A DNA stretch of 64,000 nt from an uncultured Eubacteriales bacterium (GCA_934541115.1 CAKTDF010000012.1:5243-69242), one strand, 5' to 3'; positions 50,848 through 59,252 are shown, counted from the stretch's first letter. The notes: generated from the letters alone by a model not told the origin. Numbers and translations are program-made.

Positions 50848-50876
50848 ATTTTACAACACAATTAACAATTTGTCAA
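50848..50876 (-). promoter_or_regulatory. sigma-A promoter of the small protein at 50662
   Basis: Minus strand TTGACA (50871-50876), 17 bases, TAAAAT (50848-50853). The roughly 60-base leader starts with a hairpin AACGGAA/TTCCGTT (50819-50838). It shares the -35 context GTTGACAAATTG with the promoter at 40709. Confidence 0.85.
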
Positions 50877-51034
50877 CAATTTTAAAAATTGTTTTTGAAC
50901 AAAGCAGGGCGAGACCGGATATATGTGAACAATACATCTCAAATTGACGCATTTCAGAACGCTGTTTTGGAAAATATTCGGTAAAAACTCCCCGGAAAGC
51001 CATCGCCGCTTTAACACCGAACAAAAAACGCAAA

Positions 51035-51063
51035 GAAAAAAACCGCCCGCTGTTGCGAACGGC
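51035..51063 (-). terminator. terminator of the small Trp-rich protein gene at 51086
   Basis: Minus strand GCCGTTCGC, loop AACA, GCGGGCGGT (G-T pairs allowed), followed by TTTTTTT; 22 bases after the stop. Confidence 0.8.
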
Positions 51064-51085
51064 TTTGACAAGCAATTAGTCCAAA

Positions 51086-51172
51086 TTACTTAAGACCACC
51101 AAGAATGGTGTCATAGAGGAACTTCCAAACAAGCTGCCAGAGTTCTTCAAACTTTGCAAAAAACTTATCCAT
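51086..51172 (-). CDS. 28-residue Trp/Phe-rich small protein, unknown function
   Basis: Complete sequence is MDKFFAKFEELWQLVWKFLY followed by DTILGGLK. A strong ribosome binding site (GGGGAGGAG), its own promoter (51259-51287) and its own terminator support a real gene. One short amphipathic helix with net charge near zero and two tryptophans, paralogous to the N-terminal part of the protein at 50662 (shared KFEE/DxWQLxWK). The [FL]W[NQ]L[VL] core also occurs as FWNLV in the tail of the secreted protein at 59339. Resembles leaderless membrane-active peptides in size and composition, but no known family is recognised. Confidence 0.83.
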   Translation of the reverse strand: MDKFFAKFEELWQLVWKFLYDTILGGLK

Positions 51173-51195
51173 GACTCTTTCTCCTCCCCATAAAA

Positions 51196-51215
51196 TTTTT
51201 TCAGCGCTGAAAAAA
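51196..51215. other. perfect 20-base palindrome in the 5' leader of the gene at 51086
   Basis: TTTTTTCAGCGCTGAAAAAA, positioned between the transcription start (about 51252) and the ribosome binding site. On the minus strand ACTCCT directly precedes it and could pair with the GGAG of the ribosome binding site. Candidate regulator site or translational switch. Confidence 0.5.
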
Positions 51216-51258
51216 GGAGTACCGACTAAAAGCCAATAGACCTTTATTCATTGGTTAC

Positions 51259-51287
51259 ATTTTACATTCCGTTTTAAAATCTGTCAA
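51259..51287 (-). promoter_or_regulatory. sigma-A promoter of the small protein at 51086
   Basis: Minus strand TTGACA (51282-51287), 17 bases, TAAAAT (51259-51264). The 80-base leader starts with a hairpin CCAAT/ATTGG around AGACC-type loop sequence and then carries the palindrome at 51196. Confidence 0.85.
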
Positions 51288-51322
51288 TAGTTTGTTCAAA
51301 AAATTTTAACTTTTAATTATTC

Positions 51323-52414
51323 TTAATGTTCGTCAAATTTTGCAAAGGCTCTGAACAACGGCAAACAGGACGAGAAAAACGCCTTATATGCCTCACAGTA
51401 ATCTTCGCTTTCCTTTTGCCGTTTGCAGCCTTGCGCACGGCAGAGTGAAAAATAACGGCAGACCTTGCATTTTTCGGGAACGGTGAGACTTTCCCTGATA
51501 AAATCAGTGTCCTTTTTGCCGGTAAGCGCAGCTTTGACGGAAACGCAGTCAATGTTGCCGAGAAGCCACTCGTCGGTACAGTAAAAATCGCAGGGATAAA
51601 GATTACCGTTGCCCTCAACAACAAGCTGATGGGTGCAGTGACCGCAAAGCGAACACTGCTCTGCCTTTTCTCCGAGATACATTCTGACGTAATTGTCAAA
51701 CTGACGGACGCTGACATAGTTTCCGCGCACAAAATCCTTGACATAAAGATTAAAAATGCGAATCAAAAATTCTGCATACTGCCTGTTCGTCATGTACATT
51801 TCACTTTGCTCGTCGCTTTCGAACGGGCGCAGACAGGGAATGAACTGGAGATAACGAAAGCCGTTGTCGCGAAAGTACTTATAAACCTTTTCGCACCTGT
51901 CGGCACAGTAGCCGGTGAGCACCGTGAGAATGTTGAACTCAACATTGTGCTTTTTCAAAAGGCTGGCAGCTTTGAGAACCTTAAAATAAGTGCTTTTTCC
52001 GTTTTCGTCCACACGAAAATGATTACCCTCGCGATCTCCGTCAAGGCTCAGACCGACAAGAAACTCATTTTCTCTTAAAAATTCACACCATTCATCGCTG
52101 AGGAGCGTTCCGTTTGTCTGAATCGAAAAGAAGATTCGGGAGCCTTTGGCATTGTTCTCACTCACAAGACGCACAAAGCTTTTGAAATAATCAAGCCCCG
52201 CAATGAGAGGTTCGCCGCCTTGAAAAGCAAAAGCAATACTTTCGCCGTTTGCAAAGTCGAGCGCGCTTTTGACGAGCTTTTCGGCCGTTGCCTCTTTCAT
52301 TACGCCAAAATTCGGCACATCCCTTGTTTTGGCAACGTCACAGTAAAAGCAATATCTGCATCTCAGATTGCAAAGGCTTGACGCCGGCTTTATCATAATT
52401 GAAAGCGGCGGCAT
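51323..52414 (-). CDS. anaerobic sulfatase-maturating enzyme (radical SAM/SPASM)
   Basis: 363 residues. Radical SAM cluster motif CNLRCRYCFYCD (CxxxCxxC) near residue 13, then FAFQGGEPLIAGLDYFKSFV near 62 and FFSIQTNGTLLSDEWCEFL near 95. SPASM cysteines near the C-terminus in CSLCGHCTHQLVVEGNGNLY, CDFYCTDEW, CKVCRYFSLCRAQGCKR. Oxidises the active-site cysteine of sulfatases to formylglycine without oxygen. It starts two bases after the stop of a Cys-type sulfatase, its evident substrate. Usual length for anSME (about 370). Confidence 0.96.
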   Translation of the reverse strand: MPPLSIMIKPASSLCNLRCRYCFYCDVAKTRDVPNFGVMKEATAEKLVKSALDFANGESIAFAFQGGEPLIAGLDYFKSFVRLVSENNAKGSRIFFSIQTNGTLLSDEWCEFLRENEFLVGLSLDGDREGNHFRVDENGKSTYFKVLKAASLLKKHNVEFNILTVLTGYCADRCEKVYKYFRDNGFRYLQFIPCLRPFESDEQSEMYMTNRQYAEFLIRIFNLYVKDFVRGNYVSVRQFDNYVRMYLGEKAEQCSLCGHCTHQLVVEGNGNLYPCDFYCTDEWLLGNIDCVSVKAALTGKKDTDFIRESLTVPEKCKVCRYFSLCRAQGCKRQKESEDYCEAYKAFFSSCLPLFRAFAKFDEH

Positions 52415-52416
52415 TC

Positions 52417-54426
52417 TTAACTCACCGTTCCTCTCGGATTGCTTTCAAAATCATTTTGAATTTCATCAAGCCTTTCATGCATTTCATCTGCCGTCTGTGG
52501 ATAAACCCCGGCGCGGTTATAGTTTTCTCCGGTATCATCGGTCAAAATGTGCAGCCAGTTTTTGCGGTACTTGTCAAAGAAGGCAGAGTTATCATTCTGT
52601 ACGCGGTCAAAATATTTGAAAGTTATATAATCGTTATCATTAAGCACCGGATATTCATAGTCCGGATACTGCTTTTTGACGTCTTCTGTCGCAACGGTAT
52701 ACTGAATAGCTTTGATGTCCTTTCGCTTCATATGCAGAATCGGGTGTTCCTTTGTGTGGATCACACTGTCGTTTTCAATCAGCGGCAGCATTGAAACACC
52801 GTCTATCACACGGTCAGAGGGCAGATAATTTTCCTTTGAGTCTCCGGTGATTCCGCAAAGCGAGATAAGAGTCGGAAAGAGATCGACAAGAGTTGCAGTC
52901 TGCTCACGCTTTTCGCCAAGCGCAAAAAGACCGTTGTTGTTATCCCAACGCAGCATGAACGGAACCTTTTGACCGCCGTCATATGTCAGATATTTTCCGC
53001 CGCGCAGTTCATTGACAGAGCCTTCAAGCGCAGGTCCGTTATCGCTCGTGAAAACTATGATCGTATCCTCAAGAACGCCAAGTTCATTGAGCGTGTTGAA
53101 CAGTTCTCCGAAATATGCGTCAAACTCATTTATACAGTCAACATAAGTACCCATTCCCGTTGAGCCTTTGAAATCGTCGCCGGCAAAAACAGGAGCATGC
53201 GGCCACGGCGAAGTATAGACGGCAAAAAACGGCTCCTTGCTTTCCGTGACGGTTTCTGTGATCCAATCGGTAATTTCTTCGTGGATCCACTCGGTTGCCT
53301 TTGACTGATCTTTCAGCTCGTCCGTTCCGTGAACTATTGTGTATTCTCCGTTTTCCTCTTTGACGTGATAGAACGGAGTCATATCATTGACATGGTGACT
53401 GCCGTAAAAATAGTCAAAGCCTTGATTCGTCGGCAGATATTCGCCGTAATCGCCGAGATGCCACTTGCCGAAAAGACCGGTGTTGTAGCCGGCAGATTGA
53501 AAGACCTCTGCAATCGTGATTTCGTCGCCGAGCATTCCGTCCGTGTTGTTGCCCATTTCAACGCTGTTGAAAACGCGGGTCTGCGCAAAAGGCGAAACGG
53601 TTGAAATAGTGGGGTAAATAACATTGTCTGCATAGCCTCTGTAAGGATAGCGTCCGGTGAGCGCGGCAAAACGCGCCGGTGAGCAGACCGAATAGCTCGA
53701 ATAAAAATTTTCAAAATTGATTCCGTTTTCACCGATGGAGTCAATGTTCGGCGTATCCCAAAGAGCGCCGTTGAGCGAAACATCGCCGTATCCGAGATCG
53801 TCCATCATGATGAAAAGCACGTTAGGGCTGCCCTCTTTTGCCTTGTCAACACCCTTGAGATAATCTTCCTGACCCTCCCAGAGTCTTTTTGTCACCGGTT
53901 TTGTTCTCATGTTCATGAACAGTACGCTCGCAACCGAAGACGCAACAAGAAGCACGCTGAAAAACGAGCAGAGAGCCTTTTTGACCGAATCCTTGGTGAA
54001 AACTTTTTTTGCAAAAACCAAAAGCAAAACAAAGCTCAGTATAACCGGCAGTGAGAGCAGCAAATTACCCGCCAGGCGCAAAAAGAAATTACCCTCTCCG
54101 GCAGAAAGTGTGTGTTCTGCGCTTGACCAGCCGGCAAGTCCGCTTGAAAACGCGCCAAAGCCTGCGTCCGCGCCGAATATAATGTGAAAAACCGTCATTC
54201 CGCCGAAAGAAAACGCATAGCCCAAAAGCATGAACGGATACACTTTCTTTTTGACGATAAGAGAAAGCAGAATAATTGCCGAAAGTATGCAGCAATACCC
54301 GACGCTCAGCACGGCAACAAAGTTGAGCCTCGTTATAAGCTGAGCAAGCATCATACCGATTCCGATCACCATAAGAGTAATCGGAAAAATCTTTTTGTCT
54401 CTGTCAAATTCAATTGTTTTTTTCAC
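52417..54426 (-). CDS. membrane-anchored type I sulfatase
   Basis: 669 residues from the GTG at 54426, eight bases after AAAGGAG; a GTG at 54435 abuts that site. The first 180 residues contain five or so membrane helices, so the catalytic domain is held outside the cell. Sulfatase domain from about 200: FIMMDDLGYGDVSLNGALWD with the metal-binding Asp pair, formylglycine motif CSPARFAALTGRYPYRG (CxPxR, Cys type) near 255, FGKWHLGDYGEYLPTNQGFD near 325, and FTSDNGPALEGSVNELRGGK near 475. Cleaves sulfate esters, perhaps from host or plant glycans; exact substrate unknown. Encoded with its own maturase just downstream. Confidence 0.94.
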   Translation of the reverse strand: MKKTIEFDRDKKIFPITLMVIGIGMMLAQLITRLNFVAVLSVGYCCILSAIILLSLIVKKKVYPFMLLGYAFSFGGMTVFHIIFGADAGFGAFSSGLAGWSSAEHTLSAGEGNFFLRLAGNLLLSLPVILSFVLLLVFAKKVFTKDSVKKALCSFFSVLLVASSVASVLFMNMRTKPVTKRLWEGQEDYLKGVDKAKEGSPNVLFIMMDDLGYGDVSLNGALWDTPNIDSIGENGINFENFYSSYSVCSPARFAALTGRYPYRGYADNVIYPTISTVSPFAQTRVFNSVEMGNNTDGMLGDEITIAEVFQSAGYNTGLFGKWHLGDYGEYLPTNQGFDYFYGSHHVNDMTPFYHVKEENGEYTIVHGTDELKDQSKATEWIHEEITDWITETVTESKEPFFAVYTSPWPHAPVFAGDDFKGSTGMGTYVDCINEFDAYFGELFNTLNELGVLEDTIIVFTSDNGPALEGSVNELRGGKYLTYDGGQKVPFMLRWDNNNGLFALGEKREQTATLVDLFPTLISLCGITGDSKENYLPSDRVIDGVSMLPLIENDSVIHTKEHPILHMKRKDIKAIQYTVATEDVKKQYPDYEYPVLNDNDYITFKYFDRVQNDNSAFFDKYRKNWLHILTDDTGENYNRAGVYPQTADEMHERLDEIQNDFESNPRGTVS

Positions 54427-54465
54427 CGGTCGCACTCCTTTTTTATATTTTAGGCGGCATTGCCA

Positions 54466-56067
54466 TTATTTTGTAACGAGCAGTTCGTTGTTTTCAAGAT
54501 ACTCGTCGTAGGTTTCTTTTCTGTCATATACCCCGTCCTCGCGCAGCTCGATGATCCTGTCTGCAATTGACTGAACAAACTGGTGGTCGTGAGAAGTGAA
54601 GAGAAGCGAACCTTTAAATTTTATCAAAGCATTATTGAGAGAAGTTATCGATTCAAGGTCAAGATGGTTGGTCGGCTCATCAAGAATCAGCACGTTTGCT
54701 CCGGAAAGCATCATTTTGCAAAGCATACAGCGAACTCTCTCACCACCGGAAAGAACCTTTGCTTTTTTTGTTGCCTCCTCGCCGGAAAACATGAGTCTGC
54801 CGAGCCAGCCGCGCACATCGCTTTCAAACTGGAGGTCGGAATATCTTCTGACCCAATCGATGAGCGAGTCTTCAACACCGTCAAAAAATGCGGAGTTGTC
54901 CGAGGGAAAATATGCCTGCGACGTGGTCACACCCCATTTAAAGGTGCCCTCGTCCGGTTTAAGCTCGCCGGTGAGAATTTTGAAAAGCGTTGTTTTTGCA
55001 ACTCCGTCAGTACCCACAAAAGCAACCTTTTCGTTCGGTCTGAGCGTGAACGAAACATCGTTCAAAACCTTTCTGCCGTCAACGGTTTTTGAAAGGTGTT
55101 CAACCATGAGCATATCGTTGCCGATCTCCCGGTCCGGTTTAAATTCAATGAACGGAAAACGCCTTGAAGAAACAGGCATGTCCTCAATAACGATTGACTC
55201 AAGCAGCTTTTTGCGGCTGGTTGCCTGCTTTGACTTTGAGGCATTGGCAGAAAAGCGCGCAATGAACTCCTGAAGCTCCTTGACCTTTGCCTCGTTCTTT
55301 TTGTTCTGTTCACGCATTTGTCTCTGTGCCATTTGCGTGTATTCATACCAGAAGTCGTAGTTGCCGACATAAAGCGAGATTTTGCCGAAGTCAACGTCCG
55401 CAATATGTGTGCAGACCTTGTTGAGAAAATGTCTGTCATGGCTGACAACAATAACGGTGTTTTCAAAGTTCAAGAGAAAATCCTCGAGCCAATTGATTGC
55501 CGCAACGTCAAGGTGGTTGGTCGGCTCGTCCATGAGAAGAATATCGGGATTGCCGAAAAGTGCCTGTGCCAGCAGCACCTTGACTTTTTGGTCGCCGGTC
55601 AGCTCACGCATGAGCTTATAGTGAAATTCATTGTGGATACCGAGGGCATTGAGAAGAATTTCCGCATCACTTTCCGCGCTCCAGCCGTCCATTTCGGCAA
55701 ATTCCTCTTCAAGCTCACTGATTCTGATGCCGTCCTCCTCGGTGAACTCTTCTTTTGCATAAAGCTCCTCTTTGGCGTCCATGATTTCAACAAGCTTTGC
55801 ATTACCCATGAGGACAGTGCGTATAACGTCATAATCGTCATAGGCGTAGTGATCCTGTTTGAGAACAGAAAGACGTTCTCCGGGTGTTATGCTGACATAT
55901 CCCTTGTTTGGTTCAATCTCACCGGAAAGCACCTTGAGAAAGGTTGACTTTCCCGCGCCGTTTGCACCGATGAGACCGTAGCAATTGCCCTTTGTGAAGT
56001 TGATTGAAACGCTCTTAAAAAGCTCGCGCGAGCCATACTGAAGCGTAACGTTATTTGTGCTTATCAT
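54466..56067 (-). CDS. ABC-F family ATPase (YkpA/YbiT type)
   Basis: 533 residues from the ATG at 56067 (AAGGATG upstream; a GTG at 56076 is less well placed). Two ABC domains: Walker A GLIGANGAGKSTFLKVL near 35 and VAFVGTDGVAKTTLFKIL near 350; signatures LTGDQKVKVLLAQALF near 155 and LSGGERVRCMLCKMML near 435; Walker B ILLMDEPTNHLDV and VLILDEPTNHLDL; between them the helical P-site linker (about 240-310). There is no membrane domain. Members act on ribosomes, affecting translation or antibiotic resistance. The second Walker A reads GTDGVAKTT instead of GxNGxGKT, a notable substitution. The first signature has D in place of a G (LTGDQ). Confidence 0.93.
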   Translation of the reverse strand: MISTNNVTLQYGSRELFKSVSINFTKGNCYGLIGANGAGKSTFLKVLSGEIEPNKGYVSITPGERLSVLKQDHYAYDDYDVIRTVLMGNAKLVEIMDAKEELYAKEEFTEEDGIRISELEEEFAEMDGWSAESDAEILLNALGIHNEFHYKLMRELTGDQKVKVLLAQALFGNPDILLMDEPTNHLDVAAINWLEDFLLNFENTVIVVSHDRHFLNKVCTHIADVDFGKISLYVGNYDFWYEYTQMAQRQMREQNKKNEAKVKELQEFIARFSANASKSKQATSRKKLLESIVIEDMPVSSRRFPFIEFKPDREIGNDMLMVEHLSKTVDGRKVLNDVSFTLRPNEKVAFVGTDGVAKTTLFKILTGELKPDEGTFKWGVTTSQAYFPSDNSAFFDGVEDSLIDWVRRYSDLQFESDVRGWLGRLMFSGEEATKKAKVLSGGERVRCMLCKMMLSGANVLILDEPTNHLDLESITSLNNALIKFKGSLLFTSHDHQFVQSIADRIIELREDGVYDRKETYDEYLENNELLVTK

Positions 56068-56177
56068 TGGGTACACATCCTTATAATTATTACAGGTTCA
56101 TATAAAACCCATGCAGGTAAAATAGCCGAACCGCCGAAGCATCGGTAATCAATCCGTTCAGCCCATAACACCGACCG

Positions 56178-56247
56178 GGTAACCTCCGATAAATCCGCAG
56201 CGCAAATGTTCCGCGAAAATTGCGCTTATCAATCATCAGCGGTTATT
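56178..56247. repeat. imperfect palindrome, copy C of a possible dispersed element
   Basis: Within the 56068-56434 gene-free stretch. GGTAACCTCCGAT pairs loosely with ATCATCAGCGGTTATT, enclosing the inner stem GCGCAA/TTGCGC (56200-56225). It shares blocks CCGATAAA, AGCGCAAAT, TTGCGCT and TTATCA in the same order as the minus-strand reading of 11520-11600. The rest of the stretch holds only the promoter at 56368. Confidence 0.5.
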
Positions 56248-56367
56248 TTAGTATATCATAACACAAATTATTATTCAATTGTGGCTTTTACTGTATTTTA
56301 ACGTCCGACACCATGTTTTTTTTACAGTTTTCTTATAAATGCGGCTAATTATATTTTCTTTATGCCC

Positions 56368-56396
56368 TTGTTTTAGCAAAGAGAATATGATAGAAT
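56368..56396 (+). promoter_or_regulatory. sigma-A promoter of the ceramidase-like gene
   Basis: TTGTTT (56368-56373), 17 bases, TAGAAT (56391-56396), 38 bases before the start codon at 56435. Confidence 0.7.
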
Positions 56397-56434
56397 TTAC
56401 CTGCATCACAATATCATGCAAAAGGAGAATCCAA

Positions 56435-58078
56435 ATGAAAAAGCTGAAAAAAGTTTTGGCTGTGCTTTTGGCTGCACTGATCGCGTTTTCCTGCCTTGCC
56501 ACTCCGGCTTTTGCCGCAAGCAAGGTTGACCCGAATGACGGTGCCGGCGGAAAGCTCAAAAGCTATTTCTACATGGCAGTTGACAAGCTTGTGTCTTTTG
56601 TTGTTTCAATTCTGAACAGGGTCATTCCCGGAATTGAAAAGAATTGGCCAAGCATAGGCGACTTCAAACCCAGCGAGGACTTCTATCCCGGCGAGGAAAA
56701 GTTTGACGCAGAGGTTGCCGACGGTGCAAAGTGGAGCGCAGGCTATTCAAGCGCGTCACTCATCAAAGACCTTGAATATACGGACGGCGTATATCGCTAC
56801 AAAGGCAAAAAGGTCTATCTTGCAGGCTCGCTTGAACCGCTTAAGGGCAGACAGCCCACTGAAATTGTTGACGACCAGCAGGTCTGCACCTACGCCCTTT
56901 CGGACGGAACGAGCGGAACCGTTGTCCACGCCGTGATAGACGGCTACGGCATTGCAAGCGGCGACGTTCTCAAAATCCGCAACCGACTTGCTGCATTTGC
57001 AAAGGAAAACAACATCATTGCAATTAATGTTTCTGTTCTTCATCAGCATTCATGCATTGATACACTCGGCATGTCGGCTCCGTTGGTTCCCGCTCTTTTG
57101 ACAAATCCGTTCCTTTCTGTAATCGGCGGCGACCTTAAAGATTATACCGGCGGAAAAACGACCGAGTTCATGGAAAATCTTTACGACACTGTTGCAATGA
57201 CAATTACAGAAGCTGTAAGCGGCATGGAAGAGGGCACTCTCTATTACGGCAGCGCAGACATTTCCGATTATATCTTTGACAAGCGCGATCCGCAGGTCTA
57301 TGACTCGGAAATGCACAGATTCCGCTTTGACCCCGATGATGAAAGCGCAAACGAAATCTGGATCTGCGAGGCGGGAATGCACGCCACCGGCGTAGGCATT
57401 TCGGGAACAAGAATCAGCGCGGATTACCCCTATTACTTCAGACAGAGCGTTAAGGACGCAACAGGCGCCGACACAGTCTTTGTTCAGGGTGCCGAGCTTG
57501 CACTTACCGTTGACAAGGATAGCCTCGGCTACGACGGAGACGACAACATTGAAAAAGTTTCGATTACCGGCAAAAAGCTTGCAGACAAAACAATTGCAAT
57601 TGACAACGATGTTGCGCTTGACCCCGTTCTCAACATTGCTTTGCAGAATGTTTATGTCAGAGACACAAACGAAATTCTTGAACTTGCAATAAGAGAAGGT
57701 CTTATCAGCTCCGTTATTGCCAAAACAAAGCCCGGCGAATACAACGTTGTCACCGAACTCGGCTACATGGAGCTTGGCAACAAGGTTGGCGTTGTCATCG
57801 TTCCCGGCGAAATTGCACCCGAGCTTCTTTGGGGCGGCGTTATTGAGAGCGATAAAACGTGGACGGGCGAAAGCTGGGACTATCCGTCATTCGCCGAGAC
57901 TGCAAAGGTTGAAAAGCTCATCTGCTTCGGTCTTGCAAACGATCAGATAGGCTACATTCTTGCAGACAACGATTTCCGCTCAATGTTTACCGAAAACGAG
58001 GAGATCAACGCAGGCTCCTGTGAAGCAGGCTCAACACTCACCAAGGCTTTCGGCGAACTGGTTGAAAGAGTCAAATAA
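56435..58078 (+). CDS. secreted neutral-ceramidase-like protein with N-terminal amphipathic segment
   Basis: 547 residues from the ATG at 56435 (AAAAGGAG upstream). Signal peptide MKKLKKVLAVLLAALIAFSC... ending AFAAS. Residues about 35-75 form a hydrophobic helical segment (YMAVDKLVSFVVSILNRVIP) like the free peptide at 40327. The main domain resembles neutral/alkaline ceramidase N-terminal domains: SGTVVHAVIDGYGIASGDVL near 170, ININVSVLHQHS-type zinc region (INVSVLHQHSCIDTLG near 200, like THTHSGP), and ISADYPYYFRQSVKDATG ... VFVQGAELAL near 325-350. It may hydrolyse amide-linked lipids outside the cell. The match is distant, and THTH is replaced by LHQH, so the substrate is uncertain. Confidence 0.75.
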   Translation: MKKLKKVLAVLLAALIAFSCLATPAFAASKVDPNDGAGGKLKSYFYMAVDKLVSFVVSILNRVIPGIEKNWPSIGDFKPSEDFYPGEEKFDAEVADGAKWSAGYSSASLIKDLEYTDGVYRYKGKKVYLAGSLEPLKGRQPTEIVDDQQVCTYALSDGTSGTVVHAVIDGYGIASGDVLKIRNRLAAFAKENNIIAINVSVLHQHSCIDTLGMSAPLVPALLTNPFLSVIGGDLKDYTGGKTTEFMENLYDTVAMTITEAVSGMEEGTLYYGSADISDYIFDKRDPQVYDSEMHRFRFDPDDESANEIWICEAGMHATGVGISGTRISADYPYYFRQSVKDATGADTVFVQGAELALTVDKDSLGYDGDDNIEKVSITGKKLADKTIAIDNDVALDPVLNIALQNVYVRDTNEILELAIREGLISSVIAKTKPGEYNVVTELGYMELGNKVGVVIVPGEIAPELLWGGVIESDKTWTGESWDYPSFAETAKVEKLICFGLANDQIGYILADNDFRSMFTENEEINAGSCEAGSTLTKAFGELVERVK

Positions 58079-58111
58079 GCGCACAGAATACGATTCTGTT
58101 TAAGCTGAGAA

Positions 58112-58160
58112 AAAAACTATAGCTCGCAGCGTTAAAGCGTGTGAGCTATAGTTTTTGTTT
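58112..58160 (+). terminator. terminator after the ceramidase-like gene
   Basis: AAAAACTATAGCTC pairs with GAGCTATAGTTTTT followed by GTTTT. A second inverted repeat at 58177-58218 (AGCCATGGACGGTTC / GAACGTCTATGGCT) probably ends the convergent minus-strand gene. Confidence 0.85.
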
Positions 58161-58228
58161 TAATAGACAAAGAAAGAGCCATGGACGGTTCAGCTTAAAA
58201 CGCCGAACGTCTATGGCTTTAATTACTG

Positions 58229-59116
58229 TCAATTATCTATATACTTGGGTATCGCGCCTTTTTTAATTTCTTCTGCAATAGATTTTGAAACTGAAATATA
58301 GTCTGCATTTTGAGTGACTACCAATCCGGCATCATAAAGCTCATTCAAGGAAGTCTTGTCTCCCGAGTAATCAATGTCAACCATTACTGCAAAATATTTT
58401 TCGTCAACATTGAAATAGCTAATCTGACAGCATTTAACATCATTGAAATTGGAAAAGTTATCCTTTGCGCTTATTTCAAGAGCACTGCGTTCGAAGCTAT
58501 CTAATGAGGAAATATCATAGAATATGAGTTCCCTGCTTCTTTCAATCTTGTCCCCGGAACATACATACTCTACTGAGGCAACAAAATCAATCTCGCTGCC
58601 CAAAGGAGACTTTTGAATAACGGCATAATTTTCATCATCGATCGTATATTTATTTATCGTGTCGGTCAGTCCGTATTTTTCAAGATACTCCGTATACTCG
58701 GTGTTGAGCTCTTTGGTGTCATTGGAGAAAATCATTATCGCACCGACAAAGGCAACAAAAAAGGCAATTACGCCGCAAACGATGCCGATTGCAATTTTTC
58801 CGCCGTTACTTTTCTTGACCGGAGGAGTCGATTCGTACTGCGGCCGATTGTAATCGTTATACGGCTGTTGGTTGTTATAGCCGCCGTACTGCTGCTGATT
58901 GTATCCGTCATACTGCTGTCCGCCGTATTGCTGCTGATTGTATCCGTCATACTGTTGTCCGCCGTACTGCTGCTGATTGCCGCCCGTCTGCGTGTTTTGA
59001 CCGTTGTCATTTTCCGCCCCTGCGGCGTTATCTTTCTGCTCTTGAGACGCTCCGCATTCATAGCAATACTTTGCGTCATCTTCAAGTACCGTTTTGCAAT
59101 AACCGCAATATTTCAT
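58229..59116 (-). CDS. zinc-ribbon membrane protein with Gln/Tyr/Gly repeats
   Basis: 295 residues. N-terminal zinc ribbon CGYCKTVLEDDAKYCYECG (CxxC...CxxC), a disordered linker of about 75 residues rich in Q, Y, G and N with 13-residue repeats (unit QQQYGGQQYDGYN), one membrane helix (IAIGIVCGVIAFFVAFVGAI near 120), then an extracytoplasmic domain of about 150 residues without known motif (KYGLTDTINKYTIDDENYAV region). Zinc ribbon plus linker plus helix is a common clostridial layout for envelope-stress or unknown sensing proteins. Own transcription unit, convergent with the ceramidase-like gene. Function unknown. Confidence 0.82.
   Translation of the reverse strand: MKYCGYCKTVLEDDAKYCYECGASQEQKDNAAGAENDNGQNTQTGGNQQQYGGQQYDGYNQQQYGGQQYDGYNQQQYGGYNNQQPYNDYNRPQYESTPPVKKSNGGKIAIGIVCGVIAFFVAFVGAIMIFSNDTKELNTEYTEYLEKYGLTDTINKYTIDDENYAVIQKSPLGSEIDFVASVEYVCSGDKIERSRELIFYDISSLDSFERSALEISAKDNFSNFNDVKCCQISYFNVDEKYFAVMVDIDYSGDKTSLNELYDAGLVVTQNADYISVSKSIAEEIKKGAIPKYIDN
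58881..58985 (-). repeat. 39-bp tandem repeat coding the Gln/Tyr/Gly linker
   Basis: Units begin at 58881, 58920 and 58959 (the third partial). They differ by few bases and encode QQQYGGQQYDGYN. Length variation between strains is likely. Confidence 0.9.
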
Positions 59117-59252
59117 TTTTTCGTCCTCCCTTTTCAGTGACTCTCATGAGCCTATGTGAAAATGTTATCATTTAAACTGGGAAAAGTCAACAATACGGCG
59201 GGCACTTTTTCATTATTTGTAAACAAAATCGTTGCAATTTTTTATAATCTCA

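Noticed and set aside
58881..58985. Regular repeats taken as a CRISPR array
   Set aside because: The repeats are in frame inside a protein gene, 39 bp each with no spacers.
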